From Chitinivorax tropicus (GTDB lineage Bacteria > Pseudomonadota > Gammaproteobacteria > Burkholderiales > SCOH01): 42,028 nt of DNA. A program made the position numbers and the translations under genes. Positions 1 through 7,637 of this stretch are shown piece after piece. The stretch spans positions 1 through 42,028 of the forward strand of contig NZ_JACHHY010000027.1 of the NCBI RefSeq assembly GCF_014202905.1, in the 5' to 3' direction. The number at the start of each line of letters is the position of its first letter. The stretch's first letter is position 1. The notes beneath the pieces are model-generated. The model saw only the letters and a list, made by a program, of their open reading frames with translations, had not been told where the DNA came from and searched no databases.

Positions 1-1
1 T

Positions 2-229
2 AGCTACGACAACGCCTTGGCGGAAACAATAAATGGCTTGTACAAGGCCGAGATGATCCACCGACGAGCCCCCTGGAAAACCAAGGAGTCAGTGGCGCTG
101 GCGACCTTGGAATGGGTGTCCTGGTTTAACCATCACAGGTTGCTCGAACCCATTGGTTATATCCCGCCTGCAGAAGCTCAGGCAAACTACTACAGGCAAC
201 TCGCCGATCAGGCTGTTATTCTGGCCTGA
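2..229 (+). pseudogene. IS3-family transposase, C-terminal fragment (cut by window edge)
   Basis: The reading frame is open from base 2 and encodes about 75 residues of the integrase-core end of an IS3-type OrfB transposase. It shows the family's typical SYDNALAE start of this section, then GLYKAE, WVSWFNHHRL and IPPAEAQ, and ends with a normal stop. The N-terminal part lies outside the window, so whether the gene is intact cannot be judged. Just after the stop, 243-268 resembles the right terminal repeat of IS3 elements (ending in GGTTCA), which would put the end of the element near base 268. That boundary is inferred without seeing the left end. Confidence 0.8.
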
Positions 230-265
230 CTTTAACCAACCAGCCTCCATCAAAGCCGCGGCGGT

Positions 266-661
266 TCAGCCGGGGGGAAGGTCACGATGGCGCTGAAAAA
301 GCGTATGCCCGATCTCGTTGATTGATTGGGGATCGTCGAGCTGCCGTGCAAGAATAGTCGTACCAGGTGAGTAGCCTGGGTTAGGTTGGGGGCCATAGGA
401 TTGGGCAGTCAATCCATGTTGAACCAAGACATCCTGGGCGGCGATGGTGGCCAGGCCATGGAGCAGGATGGCCGCGTGAAATTCCTGATGAATAGCCTGC
501 GGCGTCTGGCCTCCGAACTGTTCGAGCGTGAGGCGGCACCTGAGATGGCGGAAAGCTTCCTGATGCATCAGCGTTTCTGAGAGCGTGCGGCAAAGGCTAA
601 AGCCGGCCACAGCGCTTCGCCCTGCAAGGTGACCGTTCTTGGGTGGTGCGCGCGCAGGCAC
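266..661 (-). pseudogene. Remnant resembling the C-terminus of an IS4-type DDE transposase
   Basis: An open frame on the minus strand contains LEQFGGQTPQAIHQEF followed by AAILLHGLATIAAQD. This resembles the conserved C-terminal section of IS4-type DDE transposases (pattern LExFsGxTPxAvxQdFxA). The preceding residues (EAFRHLRCRL) would match the family's xFRxLKxxL segment. No catalytic DDE portion is present. The similarity stops about 15 bases from the left inverted repeat of the IS5-type element at 677, suggesting that later insertions cut this older element. Function is presumed lost. The family call rests on one motif read by eye. Confidence 0.45.
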
Positions 662-676
662 GGCGGAACAGGCTGT

Positions 677-696
677 AAGAACGTGTTCACGATCTC
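677..696 (+). repeat. Left inverted repeat of the IS5-type element
   Basis: AAGAACGTGTTCACGATCTC here equals the reverse complement of 1449-1468 except for one base (G versus A). Confidence 0.8.
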
Positions 697-720
697 GTCG
701 TATTGCCAGGTAATGGTGGA

Positions 721-1458
721 ATGATAGCCCCCTACGCCAGCGATATCAGTCGAGAGCAGTTTGAAAAAATCCTGCCACTGCTGCAAAGCGTCAGGAAGCG
801 CACGAAGCCGACCACAGTGGATCTGTACGAAGTGTTCTGCACAATCCTGTACCTGCTGCGCAGTGGTTGCCAGTGGCGGATACTGTCGAAAGATTTTCCG
901 GAATGGCACACAGTGCATTCGTACTTTGCCAAGTGGAGCGAACTCGACCAGGACGGCACCAGTGTACTGGAGCGGGCAATAAAAAAATCAGGTTGGCGCG
1001 GCCCGCGAGAGACCGAGGCGCAACGCCATGCCGACGCCTCTGATCGTGGATGCGCAGCGCGTGAAGCACACGGATACAGCCGGTAGTAAGGGCGATGACG
1101 CGGGCAAGAAAATTGTAGGCATTAAGCGACATATTGGCGAGGATACGCAAGGGCATGCCTCATGCCATGGCTGTGACCACGGAAGAGGTCACTGACCGCA
1201 AAGGGGCGTTACAGGCACTAAAGCGCTGCGGAGTCGGCTTGAGTAAAGTGCAAAGTGTGCTGGCTGACAGCGGTGACGTGGGTCAGCCTTTCGCCCAAGA
1301 GGTGAAGGGAATCCTGGGCGAGGCGAATATGGTGCAGATTGCCAAACGTCTGGTTGGAAAAGGACGGGCGGCTCTGGAAGAACTGCGAGCAATGGCTCAA
1401 TACCAGCTTGCAATTCATCCAGCTGGCCTTCTTGGCGGTACTGCTCAGGAGATTGTGA
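721..1458 (+). pseudogene. IS5-type transposase, two frameshifts and an internal deletion
   Basis: Starts at ATG 721 (MIAPYASDISREQFEKI), the N-terminal DUF4096-like domain of IS5-type transposases, with LRSGCQWRILSKDFPEW. Near 977-986, at a run of seven A, the frame changes. The continuation is in another frame, with NAMPTPLIVDAQRVKHTDTA and DAGKKIVGIKRHI. Near 1145-1155 it changes again to HAMAVTTEEVTDRKGALQAL and QPFAQEVKGILGE. After VQIAKR the usual section holding the final acidic residue (HTFAVxPKRWIVERSF in relatives) is absent. The frame then switches to the true C-terminus (WLEKDGRLWKNCEQWLN), whose stop at 1456-1458 lies inside the right inverted repeat. It cannot make an active transposase. 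Confidence 0.85.
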
Positions 1459-1468
1459 ACACGTTCTT
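1449..1468 (-). repeat. Right inverted repeat of the IS5-type element
   Basis: Reverse complement of the left repeat with one mismatch. It contains the stop codon of the transposase remnant. Confidence 0.8.
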
Positions 1469-1620
1469 GCGAGTGGGCCCGCGCTTTGGTCATTTTGACA
1501 ATCCTGCGCCGAGTTACGGTCGGCTCAGGCTTATTATGTAATTTACGGATAAATCATAAGTCATACCGCCATCATGTAAGCAGCGGCAAACATGGCGTAG
1601 CACAACAATGCCAGGCTGAC

Positions 1621-2061
1621 TCAAAATTCTTTTCGAAATAACACGGAAGTTCTACTCGCGTCATAACCAATTTGCTTGTAAAACACATGCGCTTCCTCGG
1701 CTCGATGGATGCCAGATCGCAGGCGCAGATGAGTATGGCCCTGGGACTGAGCCCACGTTTCCGCTGCGGTGACTAGCGCTTGTCCGATACCCTGTCTCCG
1801 GTGACGTTCGCTGACGACCAGGGCCATGATTTCCGAAAATACCGGGGAGGTGAACAGGTGATAAGCCGTCGCGTGCACAAAACCAATTGGACGATTTTCC
1901 CGGTCGATGGCGACGGCTGCAAAAGTATCATCGCGAGCTAGAAGTTGACACATGCGTTGCTGAACGAGTGTTGGTGTCGTGATATAGCCCAGCTCTCCAG
2001 AAAGTGTGACGATGTCGTCAACATCTGAGGCGACCATGTTACGAATATGAATGTGATTCAT
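1621..2061 (-). CDS. GNAT-family N-acetyltransferase
   Basis: A 146-residue protein starting MNHIHIRNM. It has the GNAT fold signature: strand beta4 with MALVVSERHRRQGIGQAL, whose RRQGIG is the acetyl-CoA pyrophosphate-binding loop (R/Q-x-x-G-x-G/A), then TAAETWAQSQGHTHLRL and a C-terminal VFYKQIGYD typical of the family. Such enzymes move an acetyl group from acetyl-CoA to an amine. The substrate cannot be told from sequence. A longer frame runs upstream to 2166, but ATG 2061 aligns with where GNAT domains start. It lies 228 bases beyond fbpC on the same strand with no clear terminator between, so read-through from the iron operon is possible but unproven. Confidence 0.85.
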   Translation of the reverse strand: MNHIHIRNMVASDVDDIVTLSGELGYITTPTLVQQRMCQLLARDDTFAAVAIDRENRPIGFVHATAYHLFTSPVFSEIMALVVSERHRRQGIGQALVTAAETWAQSQGHTHLRLRSGIHRAEEAHVFYKQIGYDASRTSVLFRKEF

Positions 2062-2289
2062 GATTAGCCGTACCCGTGATATCGGTGGTGTCAAATAGCT
2101 TTGTTGTGCATGGCATCTTGTGCCGAATCTGCACAGTCGGCGTGGCGCCGATCGACAGGGTTCCACATTGAGGCCGAAATGAACCTTGCACCCTGGTTGG
2201 CAGTATGCCGCACCATGTCTGGTCGTTTTCCACCTGCTTTCGTGCCGCTTGTTGATGCCAGCAAAGGTGAATGTTGCTGCTGGACAAAA

Positions 2290-3330
2290 TCACCGCTGAA
2301 ACGCAATGACATGGTCGATCTCCAGCCGGATGCCAATCCACTCCCCCACCGCGTGGTTGTGGTGGCTGGGGACGAGTGACAGGACTTGATCGCCGCTTTC
2401 CAATTCTAAGGTGTAGAGGAACTCAGCGCCACGGAAGGCTTTGTTGATGACCTTGGCTTTCACTGGGCTGGCGTCGTCGTGCAGGATGTCATCCGGGCGG
2501 ATCAGGACGTCGGCGGTGCAGCCCAGGCAGCAGGTTTCTGGCATGGTGCCGCGAATCTCTCCTAGTTCGATTTCCAGGAGATCGTGCCGGATGACCTGGC
2601 CGGGCAGGAACACGCCTTCACCGATGAAGTCCGCCACGAAGCGGTTGGCCGGGCGGTGGTAGAGGTTGTAAGGGGTGTCCCATTGCTCGATGCGGCCATG
2701 TTGCATGATGCCGATCTGGTCGGCCATGGCAAAGGCTTCGCTCTGATCATGGGTGACCAGGATGGCGGTCATCTGCTGGGATTTGAGGATGGTACGGATC
2801 TCCTCTGACAGTTTCTTCCTCAGCTCGACATCCAGGTTGGAGAAGGGTTCATCCAGCAACAGGATGGCCGGCTGGGGGGCCAATGCGCGCGCCAGGGCCA
2901 CCCGTTGTTGCTGGCCGCCAGACAGTTGATGGGGGTAGGACTGGGCCAGGTTGGCAAGCCCCACTACCGACAGCATCTCTGTGACACGTTGTTGCTGCTC
3001 TGCCTTGCCCATGCCGTGCAGGCCAAAGGCGACGTTACCCGCCACAGTCAGGTGTGGGAACAGGGCATAGTCTTGGAACACCATGCCGATTTTACGCTGT
3101 TGTGGAGGCACCAGCTGCCCGGCAGTGGCTACGGTCTGACCATTCAGGATGATGCCGCCACCGGTGATGGATTCGAAACCTGCGATGCAGCGTAATACCG
3201 TGGTCTTGCCACAGCCGGATGGGCCGAGCAGGCAGCCGATGTCTCCCTTATCCAGGTGCAGGCTCAGGCCGTCGATGATGTGGCGGGTACCATAGGCATG
3301 GGAAATCTGTTTGAGTGAAAGCTGCGACAT
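2290..3330 (-). CDS. fbpC: Ferric iron ABC transporter, ATP-binding protein
   Basis: A 346-residue ABC ATPase that powers import of Fe(3+) delivered by the periplasmic binding protein. Visible motifs are Walker A GPSGCGKTT (about residues 36-44), the Q-loop in MVFQDYALFPHL, the signature LSGGQQQR, Walker B ILLLDEP and the switch histidine in VTHDQSEA. The C-terminal 110 residues form the TOBE-like regulatory domain typical of the FbpC/AfuC/CysA-like subfamily (LIRPDDI). It begins 3 bases after the permease stop, so the two are cotranscribed and probably translationally linked. Putative iron assignment rests on the neighbouring FbpA-type binding protein and Fur box. Confidence 0.93.
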   Translation of the reverse strand: MSQLSLKQISHAYGTRHIIDGLSLHLDKGDIGCLLGPSGCGKTTVLRCIAGFESITGGGIILNGQTVATAGQLVPPQQRKIGMVFQDYALFPHLTVAGNVAFGLHGMGKAEQQQRVTEMLSVVGLANLAQSYPHQLSGGQQQRVALARALAPQPAILLLDEPFSNLDVELRKKLSEEIRTILKSQQMTAILVTHDQSEAFAMADQIGIMQHGRIEQWDTPYNLYHRPANRFVADFIGEGVFLPGQVIRHDLLEIELGEIRGTMPETCCLGCTADVLIRPDDILHDDASPVKAKVINKAFRGAEFLYTLELESGDQVLSLVPSHHNHAVGEWIGIRLEIDHVIAFQR

Positions 3331-3333
3331 CGT

Positions 3334-5034
3334 TTAATTGCTTACGTCTGAGGTGGATTGGTCGGTCTGGCGCATCAGCAGCAGGACCGGCAAAAGGCCC
3401 GCGATGACGAGTGAGATGGCGGGTAATGCGGCGCGTTGCCACTCGCCCTCACTGGTCATTTCGAAGACGCGGATGGCCAGGGTATCCCAGCCGAATGGGC
3501 GGGTCATCAAGGTGATGGGCATCTCCTTCATGACATCCACAAACACCAGCAGCATGGCGGATAACAGACCGGCGTTCAGTTGCGGCAGATGGACACGTCG
3601 GATCAGCTGCAGGCCGCCCAGCCCCAGGCTGCGTGCGGCCTCGTCCTGGCTGGGGGTGATGCGGTGCATGGCGGATTCGACCGGGCTTACTCCCACGGCC
3701 ATGAAGCGGGCGAGATATGCCAGCAACACGACTGTCAGCGTGCCATTGAGGATTTGGTGGGTGCCGTTTGGCAGCCAGGCTTTGCCATAGGCCAGCAATT
3801 GATTGTCCAACCAGGCGATCGGCACAAAGATGCCCACCGCCAACACCGAGCCAGGAATGGCGTAGCCAAGGGTGGCCAGCCGTGATACCCAGTGGCTGGT
3901 GCGATCAGGCAGCCGACGCTGGGTGTAGGACAGCGCCAGTGCGCAGGTGGCGACCAGCAGGGCGGCAAAAGCTGCCAACAGGATCGAGTGCAGGACGAAA
4001 TCGATGTAGCGGGCGTCGAGATCATGCTGAATGATGCCCATGGCCCACCAGACAAGCTGCATGGCTGGGACGATGAAAGCCAAGGCCAAGACCAGGCTGC
4101 ACGCCAAGGTGGCACCCCAGGCTTGCCAGCCCAGTAGGGGGATGCGCTGCTGCTGGGTGGTACGGCCTGCGGGGGTGTAACGCCGATGGCCACGGGCGTG
4201 TTGTTCAGCCACGGCCAGAGCCAGCACCACCATGACCAACAAGGAGGCCAGTTGGGTGGCGGCGGGTAGCGAGAACATCTGGAACCAGGCTTTATAAATC
4301 GCGGTGGTGAAGGTGTCGTAGTTGAAGATGGAGACGGTGCCGAAGTCCGCCAGGGTTTCCATCATGGCCAGCATGACACCTGCGATGATCCAGGGCCGCG
4401 CCATGGGCAACGCCACCTTGAAGAAGCCCTGAGTGCGGGAGAGGCCCAGTGATTGGGCGGCCTCCAGGGCGCGCCGGCCTTGGCTCTGAAAGGCGTTCAG
4501 CGCCAATAGATAGACATAGGGATAGAGCGCGAAGCTCATCACCAGTATCACGCCACTTCGGGAGCGGATGCGGGGGAACCCCGCGCTGCTGCCAAACCAT
4601 TCACGCAGCAAAGTCTGGATTGGCCCGGTGAATTCCAGCAAGCCGACGATGGCGAATGCCATCACATAAGCAGGCATGGCCAAAGGCAGCATCAGGGCCC
4701 AACGGAAGAACCGCCTGCCCGGGAACTGGTGGATGGCAGTCAGCCACGCCAGGCCAACGCCCAGCAAGGATGTGCCGACGCCCACCCCTAGCGCCAGCCA
4801 GGTGGTGTTGGCAACCAGCTCGGGCAACAGGGTCTCGACCAGATGCGGCCAGACATCGTTGGGCGGCTGCAGCCAGGCAGACAGCACGATGCCGAGCGGG
4901 ATCAAGGGCACCAGCGCGATCAGCATGGATGGCAGTCGGATTAGCCACGTTCGGCGTCGGACAGGGCGTAGCGTACTGTCTTGCGCGTCGATCGCAAGGG
5001 GGTGGGTTGATGTGAGCGGACCACTGGCAGGCAT
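3334..5034 (-). CDS. fbpB: Ferric iron ABC transporter, fused permease
   Basis: A 566-residue inner-membrane protein with about 12 hydrophobic segments, made of two tandem binding-protein-dependent permease domains as in FbpB/SfuB. Both ATPase-contacting EAA loops are visible: EAAQSLGLSRTQGFFKVALP in the first half and DEAARSLGLGGLQLIRRV in the second. The first 25 residues are polar and precede the first membrane span. No good Shine-Dalgarno sequence precedes ATG 5034 (the bases directly upstream read CCTCC on the coding strand), so the start could be wrong or poorly translated. It is followed by fbpC after 3 bases. A partial Fur-like half-site lies 28 bases upstream of the start. Confidence 0.93.
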   Translation of the reverse strand: MPASGPLTSTHPLAIDAQDSTLRPVRRRTWLIRLPSMLIALVPLIPLGIVLSAWLQPPNDVWPHLVETLLPELVANTTWLALGVGVGTSLLGVGLAWLTAIHQFPGRRFFRWALMLPLAMPAYVMAFAIVGLLEFTGPIQTLLREWFGSSAGFPRIRSRSGVILVMSFALYPYVYLLALNAFQSQGRRALEAAQSLGLSRTQGFFKVALPMARPWIIAGVMLAMMETLADFGTVSIFNYDTFTTAIYKAWFQMFSLPAATQLASLLVMVVLALAVAEQHARGHRRYTPAGRTTQQQRIPLLGWQAWGATLACSLVLALAFIVPAMQLVWWAMGIIQHDLDARYIDFVLHSILLAAFAALLVATCALALSYTQRRLPDRTSHWVSRLATLGYAIPGSVLAVGIFVPIAWLDNQLLAYGKAWLPNGTHQILNGTLTVVLLAYLARFMAVGVSPVESAMHRITPSQDEAARSLGLGGLQLIRRVHLPQLNAGLLSAMLLVFVDVMKEMPITLMTRPFGWDTLAIRVFEMTSEGEWQRAALPAISLVIAGLLPVLLLMRQTDQSTSDVSN

Positions 5035-5061
5035 GGAGGATCAATTGAAATAGGCTTCAAA

Positions 5062-5076
5062 TGAGAATTGTAACCG
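5062..5076 (-). promoter_or_regulatory. Possible weak Fur half-site upstream of fbpB
   Basis: The plus strand reads TGAGAATTGTAACCG. The left arm TGAGAAT is identical to the left arm of the strong Fur box at 6750, but the right arm does not match ATTATCA. It lies between fbpA and fbpB, where a secondary iron-controlled promoter would be useful because a strong hairpin follows fbpA. Confidence 0.3.
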
Positions 5077-5100
5077 ATAGGATTCGCAATCGCGAAAATG

Positions 5101-5128
5101 CACAACGGGCAATTGCTTGCCCGTTGTG
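5101..5128 (-). terminator. Hairpin after fbpA
   Basis: A perfect 12-base stem (CACAACGGGCAA / TTGCCCGTTGTG) with a TTGC loop. On the minus strand it is followed by CATTTTC, a short U-tract. It lies about 70 bases past the fbpA stop and before fbpBC. It probably attenuates rather than abolishes read-through, giving more binding protein than transporter. That role is inferred from the common pattern in ABC import operons. Confidence 0.65.
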
Positions 5129-5199
5129 GTTGGCGGGCGTCTGCCCCGCCAGTGGCCATTCACCCGGCGCATATCACGCAGGGTAAGCACCTATGTAAC

Positions 5200-6195
5200 T
5201 TATTTATAGCCAGCGCGATCCATCAGCTTGGTAGCGGCCACTTGATTCTCACCGGCCTTGGCGACGTTGACATAGTTGTGCTTGAAATCCCCCCAGCTGG
5301 CTACCAACGCATCCGGCTTGATCTTGGGGTTGGCAGGGAATTCCAGATTCACATCGGCATAGAGGTTTTGAGCCTTGTCAGATGAGAGCCATTCCAGCAG
5401 CTTGATGGCACCTTTTTCATTTTTGGCATGCTTGGTGATGCCTGCGCCAGAGATATTGACGTGCGTACCATTGGTCTTCTGGTTGGCCCAGAAGATGCCG
5501 ACCGGCAGCGACTTGTTCTTCTCGACCAGGCGGCCATAGTAGTAGGTGTTGGCAATGCCGACATCGCACTGGCCAGCGGCAATTGCTTCCAGCATCTTAG
5601 TGTCATCCGCGAACACATCGGTAGCCAGATTGTTGACCCAGCCCCGCACAACCTGCTCCGCCTTGGCCTCACCCTGTTCAGCAATCATCATGCCTACCAG
5701 CGACTGGTTGTAGACCTTTTTGGAGGTACGCAGGCATAGGCGATCCTTCCATTTTTTGTCAGCCAATGCTTCGTAGGTGGACAGCTCAGCAGGGTTGACT
5801 TTCTCCTTGTTGAAGAAAATGGTCCGCGCCCGCACGCTCAGACCGAACCACTGGTTGCCTGGGTCGCGCAGATGCGCAGGGATGTTGGCTTCCAGCGCGG
5901 CGGATTTGACAGGCTTCAGCAGATTCAGATTACTGGCCTGCCACAGGTTGCCCGCATCGACGGTCAACAACATGTCAGCAGGTGTGTTGGCGCCTTCTGC
6001 CTGCAGCTTGGCCATCAGTGGGCCTTCCTTGTCGGTGTGTACCTTGACCTGAATACCAGTCTCTTTGGTGAAGGCATCGAACAGTGGCTTGATCAAGGGC
6101 TCGTTCCGTGCGGAGTAGACGGTGACTTCTTCGGCATGAACGAAACCTGCGGTAGCCAGCAACAAGGCGAGCGGGGTCAGAAAGCGTGTTTTCAT
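5200..6195 (-). CDS. fbpA: Ferric iron ABC transporter, periplasmic binding protein
   Basis: A 331-residue exported protein of the FbpA/HitA/FutA class. The signal peptide MKTRFLTPLALLLATAGFVHA is cleaved at about residue 21. The mature protein begins EEVTVYSARNEPLIKPLF, the classic opening of this family. The iron-ligand tyrosines are in NTYYYGRL (residues 218-220), and LYADVNLEFPAN near the C-terminus is also family-typical. ATG 6195 was chosen because the signal peptide starts there; an upstream extension to 6231 would add 12 unlikely residues. A GGGAAA element precedes the start. It follows the SRPBCC-like gene after 22 bases, placing both behind the Fur box at 6750. Confidence 0.94.
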   Translation of the reverse strand: MKTRFLTPLALLLATAGFVHAEEVTVYSARNEPLIKPLFDAFTKETGIQVKVHTDKEGPLMAKLQAEGANTPADMLLTVDAGNLWQASNLNLLKPVKSAALEANIPAHLRDPGNQWFGLSVRARTIFFNKEKVNPAELSTYEALADKKWKDRLCLRTSKKVYNQSLVGMMIAEQGEAKAEQVVRGWVNNLATDVFADDTKMLEAIAAGQCDVGIANTYYYGRLVEKNKSLPVGIFWANQKTNGTHVNISGAGITKHAKNEKGAIKLLEWLSSDKAQNLYADVNLEFPANPKIKPDALVASWGDFKHNYVNVAKAGENQVAATKLMDRAGYK

Positions 6196-6217
6196 CGGTA
6201 TTTCCCGTTGTAACGAA

Positions 6218-6661
6218 CTAACTAAAAACAAAACCGTTGCGTGCCAGCTTCAACCAGCGTCGCTGACGGTGTACGTAAAAACATTTGGCGAGCAGCCAGA
6301 TGGCAGGTGTCAACCAGCCAGCGTCGATCTCCATGTGATCGATATAACGTGTTCCCTGGTCGGATTCGAGCAGCGTGATGTGATGGTCCCAGCGCCGGAT
6401 CAACCGGCTGTGCCCAGTGCCGCGTAAGGCATACGCTCGGCGGCCTGTTGGCGTGATGTAGTCTTTCGACGAAACATCCGTGCCACGCGGCCAGAATGCC
6501 GCCACGCCAACCCCCCGCAATGCCACCTGATAGACCCACACGAACCATGCGCCGGAAAGGGGCGCTGAACCGGCCCCGTGCTGAAGCCGTATCGGGGCCT
6601 GCAGCTGGGCCACCACATCATGCAGTGGTACGGGCAAATCGATGCTGTGCTCGATATCCAT
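6218..6661 (-). CDS. SRPBCC-like small protein at the head of the iron-uptake operon
   Basis: A 147-residue cytosolic protein starting MDIEHSIDLPVPLHDVVAQL. The layout fits an SRPBCC/START-like fold: an N-terminal strand then helix, a central RLIRRWDHHITLL, a tyrosine-isoleucine-aspartate strand (TRYIDHMEIDAG), and a long C-terminal helix with RRWLKLAR. This superfamily binds hydrophobic ligands; the ligand here is unknown. A longer frame extends to 7117 but would overlap the Hsp20 gene on the same strand, and ATG 6661 fits the domain start. The gene directly follows the strong Fur box and precedes fbpA by 22 bases, so it is probably iron-repressed and cotranscribed with fbpA. The SRPBCC call is by shape, not by a diagnostic motif. 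Confidence 0.7.
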   Translation of the reverse strand: MDIEHSIDLPVPLHDVVAQLQAPIRLQHGAGSAPLSGAWFVWVYQVALRGVGVAAFWPRGTDVSSKDYITPTGRRAYALRGTGHSRLIRRWDHHITLLESDQGTRYIDHMEIDAGWLTPAIWLLAKCFYVHRQRRWLKLARNGFVFS

Positions 6662-6749
6662 GCATGATCCTTTCCCGAAGATGTGTTGGCCGACTGTGTG
6701 ACTGCCAAGCATGATCGACCGACCTCGTCCATGCACAGCATTGTGCAAA

Positions 6750-6764
6750 TGAGAATAATTATAA
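6750..6764 (-). promoter_or_regulatory. Fur box
   Basis: TGAGAATAATTATAA matches the 7-1-7 Fur consensus TGATAATnATTATCA at 12 of 14 specified positions and sits in an AT-rich tract. It lies about 90 bases upstream of the SRPBCC-like gene and fbpA on the minus strand. Iron-loaded Fur binding here would repress the operon; this is established for the motif and inferred for this locus. Confidence 0.8.
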
Positions 6765-6814
6765 ATAATTATTGGGAAAAGGGAATCCAAATGTTGAGCG
6801 ATCCAGGCGGGCGG

Positions 6815-6845
6815 CAAAAAACCCGCCCCCAGACGGGAGCGGGCT
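6815..6845 (-). terminator. Rho-independent terminator of the Hsp20 gene
   Basis: Minus strand: a 9-base G+C-rich stem (CCCGCTCCC / GGGGGCGGG, one G-U pair) with loop GTCT, followed by six T. It starts 13 bases past the gene's stop and separates it from the Fur-controlled operon. Confidence 0.85.
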
Positions 6846-6857
6846 TGGCAAGCAGCG

Positions 6858-7274
6858 TCAGGAGATGGTGAGGCGTTTGGTGGCGCTTTGTTGCCGCTTG
6901 GGCAGGCGCAATTCCAGAACACCGTCTTTGTAACTGGCAACCGCTTCACTCTGATCGACATCTTGCGCCAGCTGGAAGCTACGGGATACTTTGCCGTAAT
7001 AGCGCTCGCTACGTAGCAGCTTCTCACCATCCTTGGTGTCGCTTTCGCGCTTGACCTCGGCTGAAATGGCAACCAGGCTGCCATCGATGGTGACGTGGAT
7101 GTCTTCTTTCTTGACACCAGGGATATCCGCGTGGACGGTATAGGCTCGGTCGTCTTCCTTCACATCCATCTTGATCTGCAGCTCAGGTTGATCTGCAAAC
7201 TGAACAGGGCGGACAAAAAAGCCTTTCAACAAGTCATCGAATACGTTGTCGAAAGCGGGGCGGATGTTGGCCAT
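6858..7274 (-). CDS. Hsp20/alpha-crystallin small heat-shock protein
   Basis: A 138-residue ATP-independent holdase chaperone. After a short N-terminal arm (NVFDDLLKGFF) comes the alpha-crystallin domain (about residues 33-130) with YTVHADIPGVKKEDI, RSERYYGKVSRSFQL and YKDGVLELRLPK, all diagnostic. The C-terminal tail RLTIS carries the I/L-x-I/V-like anchor used in oligomer assembly. The start at 7274 follows an AAGGAG ribosome-binding site. It is a single-gene unit with its own terminator and a sigma-32 type promoter about 80 bases upstream. Confidence 0.95.
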   Translation of the reverse strand: MANIRPAFDNVFDDLLKGFFVRPVQFADQPELQIKMDVKEDDRAYTVHADIPGVKKEDIHVTIDGSLVAISAEVKRESDTKDGEKLLRSERYYGKVSRSFQLAQDVDQSEAVASYKDGVLELRLPKRQQSATKRLTIS

Positions 7275-7350
7275 GATGATGCTCCTTTCTTGCGAGTAAG
7301 AATTGGATATTCAACAGGTTATGAATCGCTGCGCGCCAGCTGTGAGTAAC

Positions 7351-7379
7351 AAGATGGGTTGTACTGGACAGATTTCAAG
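7351..7379 (-). promoter_or_regulatory. Sigma-32 heat-shock promoter of the Hsp20 gene
   Basis: On the minus strand a perfect CTTGAAA -35 box (7379-7373), a 13-base spacer and ACCCATCT (7359-7352) fit the RpoH consensus CTTGAAA-N13-CCCCATnT with a single mismatch. Transcription would start near 7345, giving a leader of about 70 bases. The leader contains a small TTCTT/AAGAA hairpin next to the AAGGAG site. The remainder of the 363-base gap (7275-7637) holds no gene I can support. Confidence 0.8.
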
Positions 7380-7637
7380 AGATTGAACCCATGCGGGATC
7401 GACTGGTTTGATATGCATCAAACTTTCGCCTTTTCCGAGACTGCGTGGCCGGGGTGATGGTTGAAAGCGGCTTGGGTGGCGCTTGCTGGATAGCCTATCC
7501 CGCAGGCTGACCTATGTTGCGGGCGGGTTTCAGGATATGTCTGTGCTGCAATCAATACGTATTTGTGCATTGATATGTGGAAATTCGAATTTAAAAGAGC
7601 TATAACGTCAGTCTGAACTTGTTTTGGAGTGTCTGTC

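Larger units (their letters stand above)
677..1468 (+). mobile_element. Decayed IS5-family insertion sequence
   Basis: About 790 bases bounded by 20-base inverted repeats that match at 19 of 20 positions (677-696 and 1449-1468). Inside lies one IS5-type transposase gene broken by two frameshifts and an internal deletion. No target duplication is obvious in the bases outside the repeats. The ends look intact, so the element might still be moved by a related transposase in trans; that is inference. Confidence 0.8.

Noticed and set aside
2101-2379. Plus-strand frame over the fbpC 3' end
   Set aside because: Mostly antisense to fbpC, no ribosome-binding site and no recognisable domain.
6662-7117. 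N-terminal extension of the SRPBCC-like frame to 299 residues
   Set aside because: It would overlap the Hsp20 gene on the same strand and cross that gene's terminator and the Fur box. The extension has no family resemblance.
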